From: Candidatus Eisenbacteria bacterium
Lineage (GTDB): Bacteria; Eisenbacteria; RBG-16-71-46; CAIMUX01; VGJL01
NCBI GenBank assembly: GCA_016867495.1
Contig: VGJL01000008.1
Location: 1 to 46,210, forward strand
Direction: 5' to 3'
Length of the DNA stretch: 46,210 nt
In this document: piece by piece, positions 1 to 7,700 of the stretch
Numbering within the stretch: position 1 is the stretch's first letter
Layout of the letters: each line of letters starts with the position of its first letter
Program-made: the position numbers and the translations under genes
Notes under the pieces: generated by a model
Seen by the model: the letters and a program-made list of their open reading frames with translations, nothing else
What the model was told of the DNA's origin: nothing
The model's database searches: none

Positions 1-1
1 C

Positions 2-535
2 GGGGCGAGCTACGACCTGAAGAAGGGGATCGTCCGGCTTGGCGCCCGTCCGGCCCGAGCCTTCAACTTCTGGGGGGCGATGACCGCCGGCGATGGGATC
101 GACTACGAGAACGCGACGCCGTCGCGCAGAAGCTCGGGGAAGCTTCTATATGGAGGGCCGGGCTTCGCGGTCGACATCGGCCGGCATCTGCAGTTCTTCG
201 CCGATCACACCTACGAGCGCCTCGATGTGCGCGGGGAGAAGCTCTATGAGGCGAACCTCCTCCAGTCCCGCCTGGCATATCAGATGAACATCCGGATGAT
301 GGCAAGGGCGATCTGGCACTTCACGGACGTCACGACGCATCCGCGGCAGTACTCCTATCCGGTGGACGCGCGGTCGACCGAGCTCTTCACGCAACTCCTC
401 CTCTCGTACAAGGTCAACCCTCAGACGGTCTTCTATCTGGGCTACTCGGAGGAGAGGGTGGGGGCGGGGAGCCGCAGGCTTCATCTCGATGGGCGGACCT
501 TCTTCGGGAAGGTCGGCTACGCCTGGCTCCTCTGA
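2..535 (+). CDS. C-terminal end of an outer-membrane beta-barrel protein (DUF5916-like), partial
   Basis: The frame is open from base 2, so the gene starts upstream of the window; the ATG at 80 is internal. About 177 residues remain. They show alternating aromatic/polar strands and end in a barrel-closing signature (RTFFGKVGYAWLL). The phrase KVNPQTVFYLGYSEE resembles the C-terminal barrel of DUF5916 proteins, which are large, probably outer-membrane proteins with an N-terminal carbohydrate-binding-like domain. That N-terminal region is outside the window, so the family call rests on the barrel end alone. The stop TGA (533-535) shares its last base with the ATG of the radical SAM gene, so the two are probably co-transcribed. 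The molecular role is unknown. Confidence 0.6.
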   Translation, partial: GASYDLKKGIVRLGARPARAFNFWGAMTAGDGIDYENATPSRRSSGKLLYGGPGFAVDIGRHLQFFADHTYERLDVRGEKLYEANLLQSRLAYQMNIRMMARAIWHFTDVTTHPRQYSYPVDARSTELFTQLLLSYKVNPQTVFYLGYSEERVGAGSRRLHLDGRTFFGKVGYAWLL

Positions 536-1449
536 TGGCGGCGGCTCCCAAATACGTGGATCTCCATCGTTCCGGAGAGATCGAGCGACGCGTCCGGGCT
601 TCTCTGGAAGGCCTCCGTTCCTGCCGGGCCTGCCCGTGGGAGTGCGGGACCGACCGCGCGCGTGACGCGGAGGGGATCTGCCGCACGGGCCGCCGCGCCC
701 GAGTGAACAGCTTCTTCCCGCATCATGGGGAAGAGCGATGCCTCCGGGGAACGGGCGGGAGCGGAACGATCTTCTTCGCCCGATGCAACCTCCAGTGCGT
801 CTTCTGCCAGAACTACGACATCAGCCAGCGGGATGCCGGGTTCGAGGCCTCCGCCTTGGATCTCGCGGGCATGATGCTCGACCTCCAGCTCGCCGGCTGC
901 CACAACATCAACCTGGTCACGCCCGAGCATGTCGTTCCGCAAGCGCTCGAAGGGCTGCAGATCGCGATCGATGACGGCCTGCGCCTGCCGGTTGTCTACA
1001 ACACGAGCGGCTTCGATTCCCTCGATAGCCTGCGGTTCCTGGACGGGATCGTGGACATCTACATGCCCGACTTCAAGCTCTGGACGGAGGCGAACGCCGC
1101 CCGGTTCCTGAAGTGCGGCCGCTATCCGGAGGCCGCGCGCGCGGCCCTCCGCGAGATGCACAGGCAGGTCGGCGATCTGACGATCGACGAGAGGGGAATC
1201 GCGCGGCACGGCCTTCTCGTGCGGCATCTCGTCATGCCGGGGCTCGTGGAGGAGACGCGCGAGATTCTGCGCTTCCTGGCCGGGGAGATCTCTCCGGACA
1301 CCTACGTCAACATCATGGACCAGTACCACCCGGCGGGGGTCGTGGGGAGAGGCGACTACGCGGAGATCGATCGGGCGGCGGAGCGCGGGGAGGTCGAGGC
1401 GGCCTTCCGCCACGCGCGGGAGGCCGGCCTCCACAGGTTCGAACCCTGA
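535..1449 (+). CDS. Radical SAM protein, PflX/COG1313-like
   Basis: This 304-residue protein has the radical SAM cluster motif C-x3-C-x2-C in FFARCNLQCVFCQNY, roughly residues 80-95, which would bind a [4Fe-4S] cluster and S-adenosylmethionine. An N-terminal Cys-rich segment (CRACPWECGTDR, about residues 26-37) matches COG1313 proteins, which resemble pyruvate-formate-lyase activases. The C-terminal part (MPDFKLW, then NIMDQYHPAG) is also typical of that group. Length is normal and the protein is soluble. Its substrate is unknown; members of this group are often called activases or AmmeMemoRadiSam-type proteins without proof. The start ATG overlaps the preceding stop (TGATG), so translation is probably coupled. 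Confidence 0.88.
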   Translation: MAAAPKYVDLHRSGEIERRVRASLEGLRSCRACPWECGTDRARDAEGICRTGRRARVNSFFPHHGEERCLRGTGGSGTIFFARCNLQCVFCQNYDISQRDAGFEASALDLAGMMLDLQLAGCHNINLVTPEHVVPQALEGLQIAIDDGLRLPVVYNTSGFDSLDSLRFLDGIVDIYMPDFKLWTEANAARFLKCGRYPEAARAALREMHRQVGDLTIDERGIARHGLLVRHLVMPGLVEETREILRFLAGEISPDTYVNIMDQYHPAGVVGRGDYAEIDRAAERGEVEAAFRHAREAGLHRFEP

Positions 1450-1461
1450 GACGGCGGCGAG

Positions 1462-2247
1462 TCAGCGAACGAGAACGAGCCCTGTTGCCGCCTTCCGCGT
1501 TTGGTCGTTCAGGCAGCCCCAGTACACTCCCGCGGGCAGCTCGCGCCCCGCGTCGTCCCTGCCATCCCAGGGGATGCTGTGCCTGCCGATCCCGAGCTGC
1601 TCCCGCGTCAGTCCCCTGACCGTTCTCCCCAGCGGATCGCGGATCGACACCTCCACCGTGGCCGGCGCGAGAAGAGTGAACGAAAGGACCGCCGCGCCGC
1701 GAAGGGGGTTGGGACTGCAGGCGAGCGCGAGCCTGCGGGGACTGCCGTGGACGGCCTCATCGGCCGAAAGCGCCTCGCAGGCCTGAGCGAACGCGATCCC
1801 CGAAGCCGCGTCGAGGAGCTGCTGGAACTCGGTCCATCCCTCGGGCTCGCCTTTGAGAGTGAAGTCCAGCCAGGGGAGCAGGAACTCCAGTGTCATCGCG
1901 TGCTGCTGGGCGCGCGTGATCGCCGGCGACGGACATCCGCCTTCCCCCAGGGAGCAGGTGATGTTGTAGTCGGCGAACTGGCAGTGGCTCGCCCCCGTGA
2001 TCGTCACATGCGTCTTGCAGGCGGAGGCGAGCGCCTCGTACATGGGGATCTGGTGCTGGGCCGGGGGAGTCACGCAACCGTGCGATCCCGGGAAGAGCAG
2101 GGCGGGGATCTCGATTCCCGACGCCGCCTGGATCTTCTGGACGAGGAATGCCAAGTCGCGCCCGAACTCGCCGTGGCTGGGGAGCAGTCCCCCCTCGGTC
2201 CGCGGTAGGGCGAGGATGTACCCTTCGGGAGCGAGCCCCGTCCAGAG
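1462..2247 (-). pseudogene. Decayed secreted alpha/beta-hydrolase with C-terminal FlgD-like domain
   Basis: Recognisable homology starts near base 2247 (LWTGLAPEGYILALPRTEGG) and runs to the stop. The frame stays open to 2505, but those extra ~86 codons look like random translation: no signal peptide and no hydrolase N-terminus. From memory of the chlorophyllase-like family, a stretch with the GxSxG nucleophile should follow GEFGRDLAFLVQKIQ; instead the sequence jumps to the second half (IEIPALLFPGSHGCVTPPAQHQ). The usual catalytic Asp also appears replaced (GSHGCV), while the His (TGASHCQF) remains. The last ~80 residues are an intact FlgD-like Ig domain (ACSPNPLRG, then IPWDGRDDAGRELPAGVYW), common on secreted FCB-group proteins. 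It has lost its 5' end and active site, so it is probably non-functional. Confidence 0.65.
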
Positions 2248-2497
2248 CCCCCGGCAGCGCCTCTTATCGGCGTCACGACATGAACCCCCGCCTTCCAAGC
2301 TCGTCGGCCATGCGCGGAAGGGACATCCCTCCGCCGCACAGCGTTGGAAATTGTACGCCGGGAGCCAGTTCACGGCAACGGGTGGGAGAGTTCGTGCAGG
2401 GGAGTTCGCGCGGTGGAGTCGGTCCGGGGGAGTCCGCGGGTGGGAATCCACATGGGGGGCGGCCCATGGGAGTCCCCGCCCGCCGCAAGATGCTCCT

Positions 2498-2540
2498 TGT
2501 GACAAAAGTCATATGGAGATTGAGGCCGCCCGCTTAGAGT
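2498..2540 (+). promoter_or_regulatory. CRP/FNR-family operator and candidate class II promoter for nrfHA
   Basis: TGTGA-N6-TCATA lies at 2498-2513, with a perfect inner palindrome TGAC-AAAA-GTCA; only one base departs from the CRP consensus TGTGA-N6-TCACA. A weak -10 candidate, TAGAGT, sits at 2535-2540. If used, transcription would start near 2547 and the palindrome would be centred at -41.5, the class II activator position. The nrfH ATG is at 2590. The motif is read directly. The regulator is inferred: nitrite ammonification genes are commonly under CRP/FNR-family control. Promoter consensus in this lineage is unknown. Confidence 0.45.
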
Positions 2541-2589
2541 CGCCTTGGTGGTTTCGCCCATCCTTGACGGGCACTATTCTAGGGGTCGC

Positions 2590-3042
2590 ATGAGAGCTGG
2601 ATCAGCGTTCGGCATCGTTCTGGGGATTCTGGTCGGAGCGACGGCCGGGATCGGGGGATATACCTTCCTCTACGCGAAGGGCGGCTCCTACTTGACGAAC
2701 GATCCCGAGGCGTGCACGAACTGCCACGTCATGCGCGAGCAGTTCGACGGCTGGATGAAGTCGAGCCACCGCAACGTCGCCGGCTGCAACGATTGCCACA
2801 CGCCCCACGCTCCGGTTCCGAAGTACGCGACCAAGGCCGAGAACGGCTTCCGGCACTCGCTGGCCTTCACATCCGGCAGGTTCCCGGAGCCGATCGAGAT
2901 CACGCCGCACGCGCGCGAGATCACCGAGCAGGCGTGCAGGCATTGCCATGAGGAGATCGTCGAGGCGATCGACACGGGCCGGCACGGAGACGAGAAGCTC
3001 TCGTGCATCAGGTGCCATCGCTCTGTCGGGCATCTGCGTTGA
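2590..3042 (+). CDS. nrfH: NrfH, tetrahaem quinol dehydrogenase subunit of nitrite reductase
   Basis: This 150-residue protein has one N-terminal membrane anchor (about residues 7-28) and four CxxCH haem sites at C42, C66, C116 and C139. CTNCHVM, with Met48 two residues after the first haem His, is the NrfH signature in which Met is an axial ligand of haem 1. NrfH takes electrons from menaquinol and passes them to NrfA on the periplasmic face of the inner membrane. The ATG at 2590 is preferred over one 45 nt upstream because it follows AGGGG with suitable spacing and puts the anchor at the N-terminus. nrfA follows after 53 nt, giving the usual nrfHA operon. Confidence 0.93.
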   Translation: MRAGSAFGIVLGILVGATAGIGGYTFLYAKGGSYLTNDPEACTNCHVMREQFDGWMKSSHRNVAGCNDCHTPHAPVPKYATKAENGFRHSLAFTSGRFPEPIEITPHAREITEQACRHCHEEIVEAIDTGRHGDEKLSCIRCHRSVGHLR

Positions 3043-3095
3043 TGACGGGTGCCGGGCAGGAGCCGGGCGAGAGGTAGGAGAGGAGAGGGAGGCCG

Positions 3096-4493
3096 ATGAG
3101 CATGGCGAAGGGAGGAGGCTCCGCGCGATCCGGAAGGCTCGTGCTGGGCGCGGCGATTCTGGCCGCGATTCTGGCGGCGGGGGTGACGGGACTCCTGGTC
3201 AACATCTTCGAGCACAAGCAGGAGGCCAAGAACCCCTTCTTCCGGGTCGTGGAGATCACGGACGAGATCGAGGATCCCATCGTATGGGGCAAGAACTTCC
3301 CCCAGCAGTACGATCTCTACAGCCGGACGGTGGATCAGGTCCGCACGCGCTACGGCGGCAGCGAGGGAGTTCCAAGGACGCCGACAGATGCCGACCCCAG
3401 ATCGGTCGTCGCGCAGTCGAAGCTCGAGGAGGATCCCCGCCTGAAGGCGATCTGGGCGGGCTACGCCTTCGCGAGGGATTTCCGGGAGGAGCGCGGCCAC
3501 GCCTTCATGCTGGAGGATCAGAGCTTCACGGAGCGGCAGCTCGCCGTCAAGCAGCCGGGGAGCTGCATGAACTGCCATGCCTCGGTCTACGTCCCATACA
3601 AGAAGCTGGGCGGCGGAGATCTGACGGCCGGCTTCGAGAAGATGAACCAGATGCCGTACAGCGAGGCCCGGACGCACGTCGAGCATCCCATCGCCTGCAT
3701 CGACTGCCACGATCCGGAGACGATGCAGCTCAGGATCACGCGCCCCGGTTTCATGGAGGGGATGCAGGCGCTCAAGGCATCGCAGGGGGTTGCCGACTAC
3801 GACGTCAACAAGTCGGCCACGCGGCAGGAGATGCGCTCCTTCGTCTGCGCTCAGTGCCATGTCGAGTACTACTTCAAGGGAGCCGAGAAGCGTCTCGTCT
3901 ATCCGTGGCACAAGGGGCTCAAGGTTGAGGAGATCCTCGACTACTACGACGAGGTGGGTCACAAGGACTGGGTCCACGCCGCCTCGGGAGCCCCCGCGCT
4001 GAAGGCGCAGCACCCGGAGTTCGAGCTCTGGAGCCAGGGGATCCACGCCCGTTCTGGCGTCGCCTGCGCCGACTGCCACATGCCCTACAGGCGGATCGGG
4101 GCGATGAAGATCAGCGATCACCACGTGCGCAGCCCGCTCCTGAATGTCAGCGCGGCCTGCCAGCCGTGCCACAAGTGGCCCGAGGAGGAGCTGAAGTCGA
4201 GGGTCGAAGAGATCCAGGATCGCACCTACGGGCTGCGCAACCATGCCATGGACGCCCTCGTTGCCCTGATCGAGGATCTCGGGAAGGCGAAGGAGTCGGG
4301 CCGGTCCGACGAGGAGCTGTCGGCGGCCAGACAGATGCAGCGAGAGGCGCAGTTCCGCATAGACTTCGTCGAGGCGGAGAACTCGACGGGCTTTCACGCG
4401 CCGCAGGAGGCCGCGCGGATCCTGGGGGAGGCGATCGACATCGCCCGCAAGGGTCAGCTCGCCGTTCGTGACCTCGCTCTGAAGACGCCCTAG
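3096..4493 (+). CDS. nrfA: NrfA, pentahaem ammonia-forming nitrite reductase with CxxCH haem 1
   Basis: This 465-residue periplasmic enzyme would reduce nitrite to ammonium with six electrons. An N-terminal hydrophobic signal or anchor covers about residues 14-38. Five haem sites occur in the family order: CMNCH (157-161), CIDCH (201-205), CAQCH (251-255), CADCH (324-328) and CQPCH (355-359). The active-site pieces are present: an Arg shortly before haem 1 (R147), Glu257-Tyr258 after haem 3, and Lys303-Ala-Gln305-His306, matching the calcium ligands Lys and Gln and the catalytic His. The first site is CxxCH instead of the classical CxxCK, so the catalytic haem would be bound by an ordinary haem lyase and would have His, not Lys, as proximal ligand. 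CxxCH-type NrfA proteins are known in some lineages. Length is normal. Confidence 0.95.
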   Translation: MSMAKGGGSARSGRLVLGAAILAAILAAGVTGLLVNIFEHKQEAKNPFFRVVEITDEIEDPIVWGKNFPQQYDLYSRTVDQVRTRYGGSEGVPRTPTDADPRSVVAQSKLEEDPRLKAIWAGYAFARDFREERGHAFMLEDQSFTERQLAVKQPGSCMNCHASVYVPYKKLGGGDLTAGFEKMNQMPYSEARTHVEHPIACIDCHDPETMQLRITRPGFMEGMQALKASQGVADYDVNKSATRQEMRSFVCAQCHVEYYFKGAEKRLVYPWHKGLKVEEILDYYDEVGHKDWVHAASGAPALKAQHPEFELWSQGIHARSGVACADCHMPYRRIGAMKISDHHVRSPLLNVSAACQPCHKWPEEELKSRVEEIQDRTYGLRNHAMDALVALIEDLGKAKESGRSDEELSAARQMQREAQFRIDFVEAENSTGFHAPQEAARILGEAIDIARKGQLAVRDLALKTP

Positions 4494-4536
4494 GAAGAAG
4501 CGAGATCGACTGACTCGGGCCGCCGCGCGAGTGTGT

Positions 4537-4552
4537 GGCACTCTCCCGTGCC
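4537..4552. terminator. Possible small hairpin between convergent nrfA and the TMTC-like gene
   Basis: GGCAC-TCTCCC-GTGCC gives a five-pair stem with a six-base loop in the 90-bp gap between the two converging stops. There is no U tract, so it is at best a weak intrinsic terminator or a 3'-end stabilising hairpin. Confidence 0.25.
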
Positions 4553-4583
4553 GGTCCGAGGGGCGAGTCGGGCGGGAGCGCGC

Positions 4584-6431
4584 CTACTTCAGGAGCCCCC
4601 TTCTGAGATTCTCCAGGTTCGTGCGGGCCGTCTCGTAGCGGGGGTCGATCGCGAGAGCCCTCTCCCACAAGATCTTCGCGTCGTCCGCGCGCCCCTGCGC
4701 AAGGCGAATCGCCGCGAGGTTGGAGAGCGCCTGCACATAGTCCGGCCTGAGGCGGATCGCGGTCTCGTAGGAACCGGCCGCCAGATCGACGCGACCCTGG
4801 ATCTGATAAGCCTGCCCCAGGTTGAAGTGCGCCGAGACATGCGTCGGGCGAGCGGCGATCGCCCTGCCGTAATAGCCGATCGCGGCTTCGAGATCGCCAT
4901 TCTCCCTCGCGATGATCCCCAGGTTGTTGAGAGCTACCGGATACCCCGGGAGGATTTCGATCGCCCTCCGGTAGCGATCGGCCGCGGAACCGATCCTTCC
5001 GGCTTCCTGCTCGACGAGGCCGGCGTTGTAGTTGGCCTTGGCGCTGTTCGGAGCGCTCGCGAGTTGAGCGCGGGCGAAACGCTCCATGGTGCTCCATGTC
5101 GTGTTGCGGAGAACGGTCAGGGGGGCATAGGCGATGAGCAAGAGGGCCAGAAGTCCCGGGGTGATTCGCTGAAGGCGTCCTCTCAGGAGCCAGTGTCCGT
5201 ACCCCAAGGCCGCGCAGAAGAAGAGCGACGGCGAGTAGGCGAGTCGCTCGCCCATGATCGTCCCGATGGGGTAGAGGACGTTGCTGGCGGGAAGGAAGAG
5301 GATGGCGTACCCGCCCACGAAGAGCGGCACGACAGGATGGCGTCTTCGCAGCGCCCACGCTAACGCGGCGGCGCAGAGAAGGATGAGGAAGTAGAGGAGC
5401 ACGCTCGCCGAGGCGACCGAACCGACAACCGGGATCTGGTTATAGGAATAGTCCGAGGAGAGCCGGATCGGCAGCAGCAGCAGTCGGAGGTAGTTGAGCT
5501 GCACGACGGCGGCCGTGAGGAGCCGCTCCCCGAGTCCCGCCTCGACCAGGGGGTTGTCGATCGGGAGTATCACCATCTGCGCCCCGCGCACGGCGCCCGA
5601 TCTCATCAAGCCCCACAGCGCGACTGCCGCTGCCCCCGCGACGTACGAGAGCCATGGCCCGGATCGCTTCCGCGCGCGCGACACGGCGTCCATCAAGGCG
5701 GCAACCGGCAGGAAGGCGACGGCCGACTCCTTGCTGAAGAGGGCCAGGAGGAGGCATGAGCCCGAGAGGAACGGACTCCGCCGGTCACGGTGCGAGATGA
5801 GAAAGAGGATGCCGAAGAGGGCAGCGAGGATCTCTCCCCTCCCGACGACCGAGGCGACGGCCTCCGTGTGGATCGGGTGGCAGGCGAAGAGGAGCGCGGA
5901 TGCTGCCGACGCGGCGGGGGGCATGCCGAGCCGCGTCAGAAAGATCAGGAGAAGGCAGCCGACGATCGCGTGGAGGACGACATTGAGAGCCCGGTACCCG
6001 ACTGGATCCGGACCGCTCCGCCCGATGAGCCGGTTCGTCCCGTAGTTGAGCGCGAAGGTCCAGATCGTCAGCGGCCGGTAGAGCGTGTCGTTCTGGATGA
6101 CCGTGCCCCAGTACCGTTCGGCGAAGATCGCTTTGATCCGAAGCGGGTCGTGGGTGTTCGCGTTCTGGATCAGCATCTCCCGATCGTCGGAGACGAGGTC
6201 GTTCCCGATGGTGTTGGCATAGACCGCGACCGAGAGGAGGAACACGGCCAGCGCCCAGCGGGAGAGCGCGGGTCCCGGGCGGGCGGGTCCCTTGGGTCCT
6301 CTTCCTCTTCCTGTCCGCGCGCTCGACATGTCTGATTGCCCGGCCGGGGTGGCTGTGGCTGGCGGGATCATGACCGACGGGGGAGGGAGCTTCAAGAGCA
6401 TCGGTGTCCGGGACCGACGCTCACGGTTCAT
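4584..6431 (-). CDS. TMTC/DUF1736-like membrane glycosyltransferase with C-terminal TPRs
   Basis: This 615-residue polytopic membrane protein has a first transmembrane helix near residues 58-75, followed by NDLVSDDREML. The paired acidic residues (D82, D83) in the first extracytoplasmic loop match the catalytic motif of GT-C glycosyltransferases. Many hydrophobic helices run to about residue 430. The last ~165 residues hold four or five tetratricopeptide repeats (for example NYNAGLVEQEAGR and HFNLGQAYQIQGR). This arrangement matches TMTC-like (DUF1736 plus TPR) proteins, which in eukaryotes are lipid-linked O-mannosyltransferases; the bacterial substrates are unknown. The start is uncertain: Met35 (6329) would place the first helix nearer the N-terminus, and no good ribosome site supports either choice. 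Confidence 0.78.
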   Translation of the reverse strand: MNRERRSRTPMLLKLPPPSVMIPPATATPAGQSDMSSARTGRGRGPKGPARPGPALSRWALAVFLLSVAVYANTIGNDLVSDDREMLIQNANTHDPLRIKAIFAERYWGTVIQNDTLYRPLTIWTFALNYGTNRLIGRSGPDPVGYRALNVVLHAIVGCLLLIFLTRLGMPPAASAASALLFACHPIHTEAVASVVGRGEILAALFGILFLISHRDRRSPFLSGSCLLLALFSKESAVAFLPVAALMDAVSRARKRSGPWLSYVAGAAAVALWGLMRSGAVRGAQMVILPIDNPLVEAGLGERLLTAAVVQLNYLRLLLLPIRLSSDYSYNQIPVVGSVASASVLLYFLILLCAAALAWALRRRHPVVPLFVGGYAILFLPASNVLYPIGTIMGERLAYSPSLFFCAALGYGHWLLRGRLQRITPGLLALLLIAYAPLTVLRNTTWSTMERFARAQLASAPNSAKANYNAGLVEQEAGRIGSAADRYRRAIEILPGYPVALNNLGIIARENGDLEAAIGYYGRAIAARPTHVSAHFNLGQAYQIQGRVDLAAGSYETAIRLRPDYVQALSNLAAIRLAQGRADDAKILWERALAIDPRYETARTNLENLRRGLLK

Positions 6432-6490
6432 GGCTTTCGAACTCGCGGGAGCGTCTGTACGCTGGTCAGTTGGCAGGGAGGAGGACTCCG

Positions 6491-6628
6491 ATCTCGACGA
6501 CGCCTCGGGCGCGCCCGCGCCCCACGATCCTCTGGTTCCGGAACGACCTCAGGCTTGCGGACAATCCGGCCGTTCGGGCGGCGTGCGATCGCGGCGCGCC
6601 GATCCTGCCAGTCTACATCCTTTCCTGA
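6491..6628 (+). pseudogene. N-terminal remnant of a DNA photolyase
   Basis: The reading frame contains PTILWFRNDLRLADNPAVRA followed by ACDRGAPILPVYILS and a stop. This is the start of the photolyase/cryptochrome antenna-binding domain; family members open with (L)WFR-DLRL-DNPAL and a VLPV(F/Y)I strand. Only about 35 of some 450 residues remain. Just after the stop, the +1 frame reads PEE, the residues expected next in the family, so a 1-2 base indel near 6625 may have preceded the large deletion. A strong Shine-Dalgarno (AGGGAGGAGG, 6475-6484) is followed six bases later by ATC (6491), suggesting the original ATG start may also be mutated. The remnant abuts the TIGR01777 gene. Confidence 0.75.
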
Positions 6629-6647
6629 GGAGAAGAGGAGGGGAATC

Positions 6648-7586
6648 ATGAAGATCCTGATAACCGGAGCGACCGGCTTCGTCGGCTCCTCCCTGCGCAG
6701 GGCCCTGGCGGGTGAGGGACATTCGATCGTCGTCCTGACGCGCTCCAGAGAACCGTCAGAGGGGTCTGCGACGTGGGATCCACGGGCGGGGAAGATCGAT
6801 CGCGACCGGCTCGAGGGGTTGGATGCGGTCGTCCACCTCGCGGGAGAGAGCATCGGCGCGGGTCGCTGGACCAGGGAAAGGAAGGATCGCATCCTCAGAA
6901 GCCGCGTCGATGGGACGCGGCTGCTCGCCTCGAGCCTCGTCAAGCTCGAGAGGCGGCCGCGCATTCTCATCTCCGCATCCGCGGTCGGCTACTACGGCGA
7001 TCGCGGCGAAGTCGTCCTTGACGAGGAGAGCGGTCCCGGCGACGGCTTCCTGGCGGATGTCTGCAGGAGCTGGGAGGCGGCCGCGGAGCCGGCGAGCCGC
7101 GAAGGGATCGATGTCGTCGCTCTCCGGATCGGGATGGTCCTTGGAGCCGAAGGGGGAGTTCTGGCGCGTCTGCGACCCATTTTCCGCGTGGGCATGGGAG
7201 CGGTCCAGGGGAGCGGGCGGCAATACGTGAGCTGGATAACGCTGGATGATCTCGTCGGCATCGTCCGACACTTTCTCTCGCGCGCGGGCGTCCCGGCGCC
7301 GGGCGAGTCCCGAGCCGGGCGCGTGGTGGCGGTCAACGCCGTCGCGCCGAACCCCGTGACGAACCGCCAGTTCACGAAGGCGCTCGCGCAGGCGCTCGGC
7401 CGCCCGGCGATCCTGGTCGCGCCCGGATGGGCGTTGCGGCTCGCTATGGGAGAGATGGCCGGGCCGCTCCTTCTGGCCAGCGCGCGCGCCGTGCCCCGCC
7501 GCGCGCTCGAGAGTGGATACGAGTTCCGCCACCCAGAACTGGCAGGCGCCCTCCGGGCCATCTCTGGTAGAATGCGAGATTCGTGA
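6648..7586 (+). CDS. TIGR01777-family NAD-dependent epimerase (SDR, YfcH-like)
   Basis: This 312-residue extended short-chain dehydrogenase-like protein has a Rossmann glycine motif at the N-terminus (ITGATGFVG, residues 5-13). The family hallmark HLAGESI (about residues 63-69) is followed by a run of charged residues (RWTRERKDRILRSRV). The SASAVGYYGDRGE segment carries the YxxxK-like position modified as in TIGR01777, and a C-terminal DUF1731-like tail follows (EFRHPELAGALRA). The true substrate is unknown. The ATG at 6648 follows GGAGGGG by a few bases. In related genomes this family often lies next to photolyase genes, and here a photolyase stub sits directly upstream. The frame remains open upstream of 6648, but that part overlaps other sequence and is not protein-like. 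Confidence 0.9.
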   Translation: MKILITGATGFVGSSLRRALAGEGHSIVVLTRSREPSEGSATWDPRAGKIDRDRLEGLDAVVHLAGESIGAGRWTRERKDRILRSRVDGTRLLASSLVKLERRPRILISASAVGYYGDRGEVVLDEESGPGDGFLADVCRSWEAAAEPASREGIDVVALRIGMVLGAEGGVLARLRPIFRVGMGAVQGSGRQYVSWITLDDLVGIVRHFLSRAGVPAPGESRAGRVVAVNAVAPNPVTNRQFTKALAQALGRPAILVAPGWALRLAMGEMAGPLLLASARAVPRRALESGYEFRHPELAGALRAISGRMRDS

Positions 7587-7700
7587 GCAGGCTTCCAAAG
7601 GGCAGGTGCGCTTTCGCCTACGAGTTGGGACCGCCGTGGTTGTGGGCCGCCGCTCGCCGTCGGGCACACGGAAGAGCAGGCAACCAGTCGGAGGATCAGC

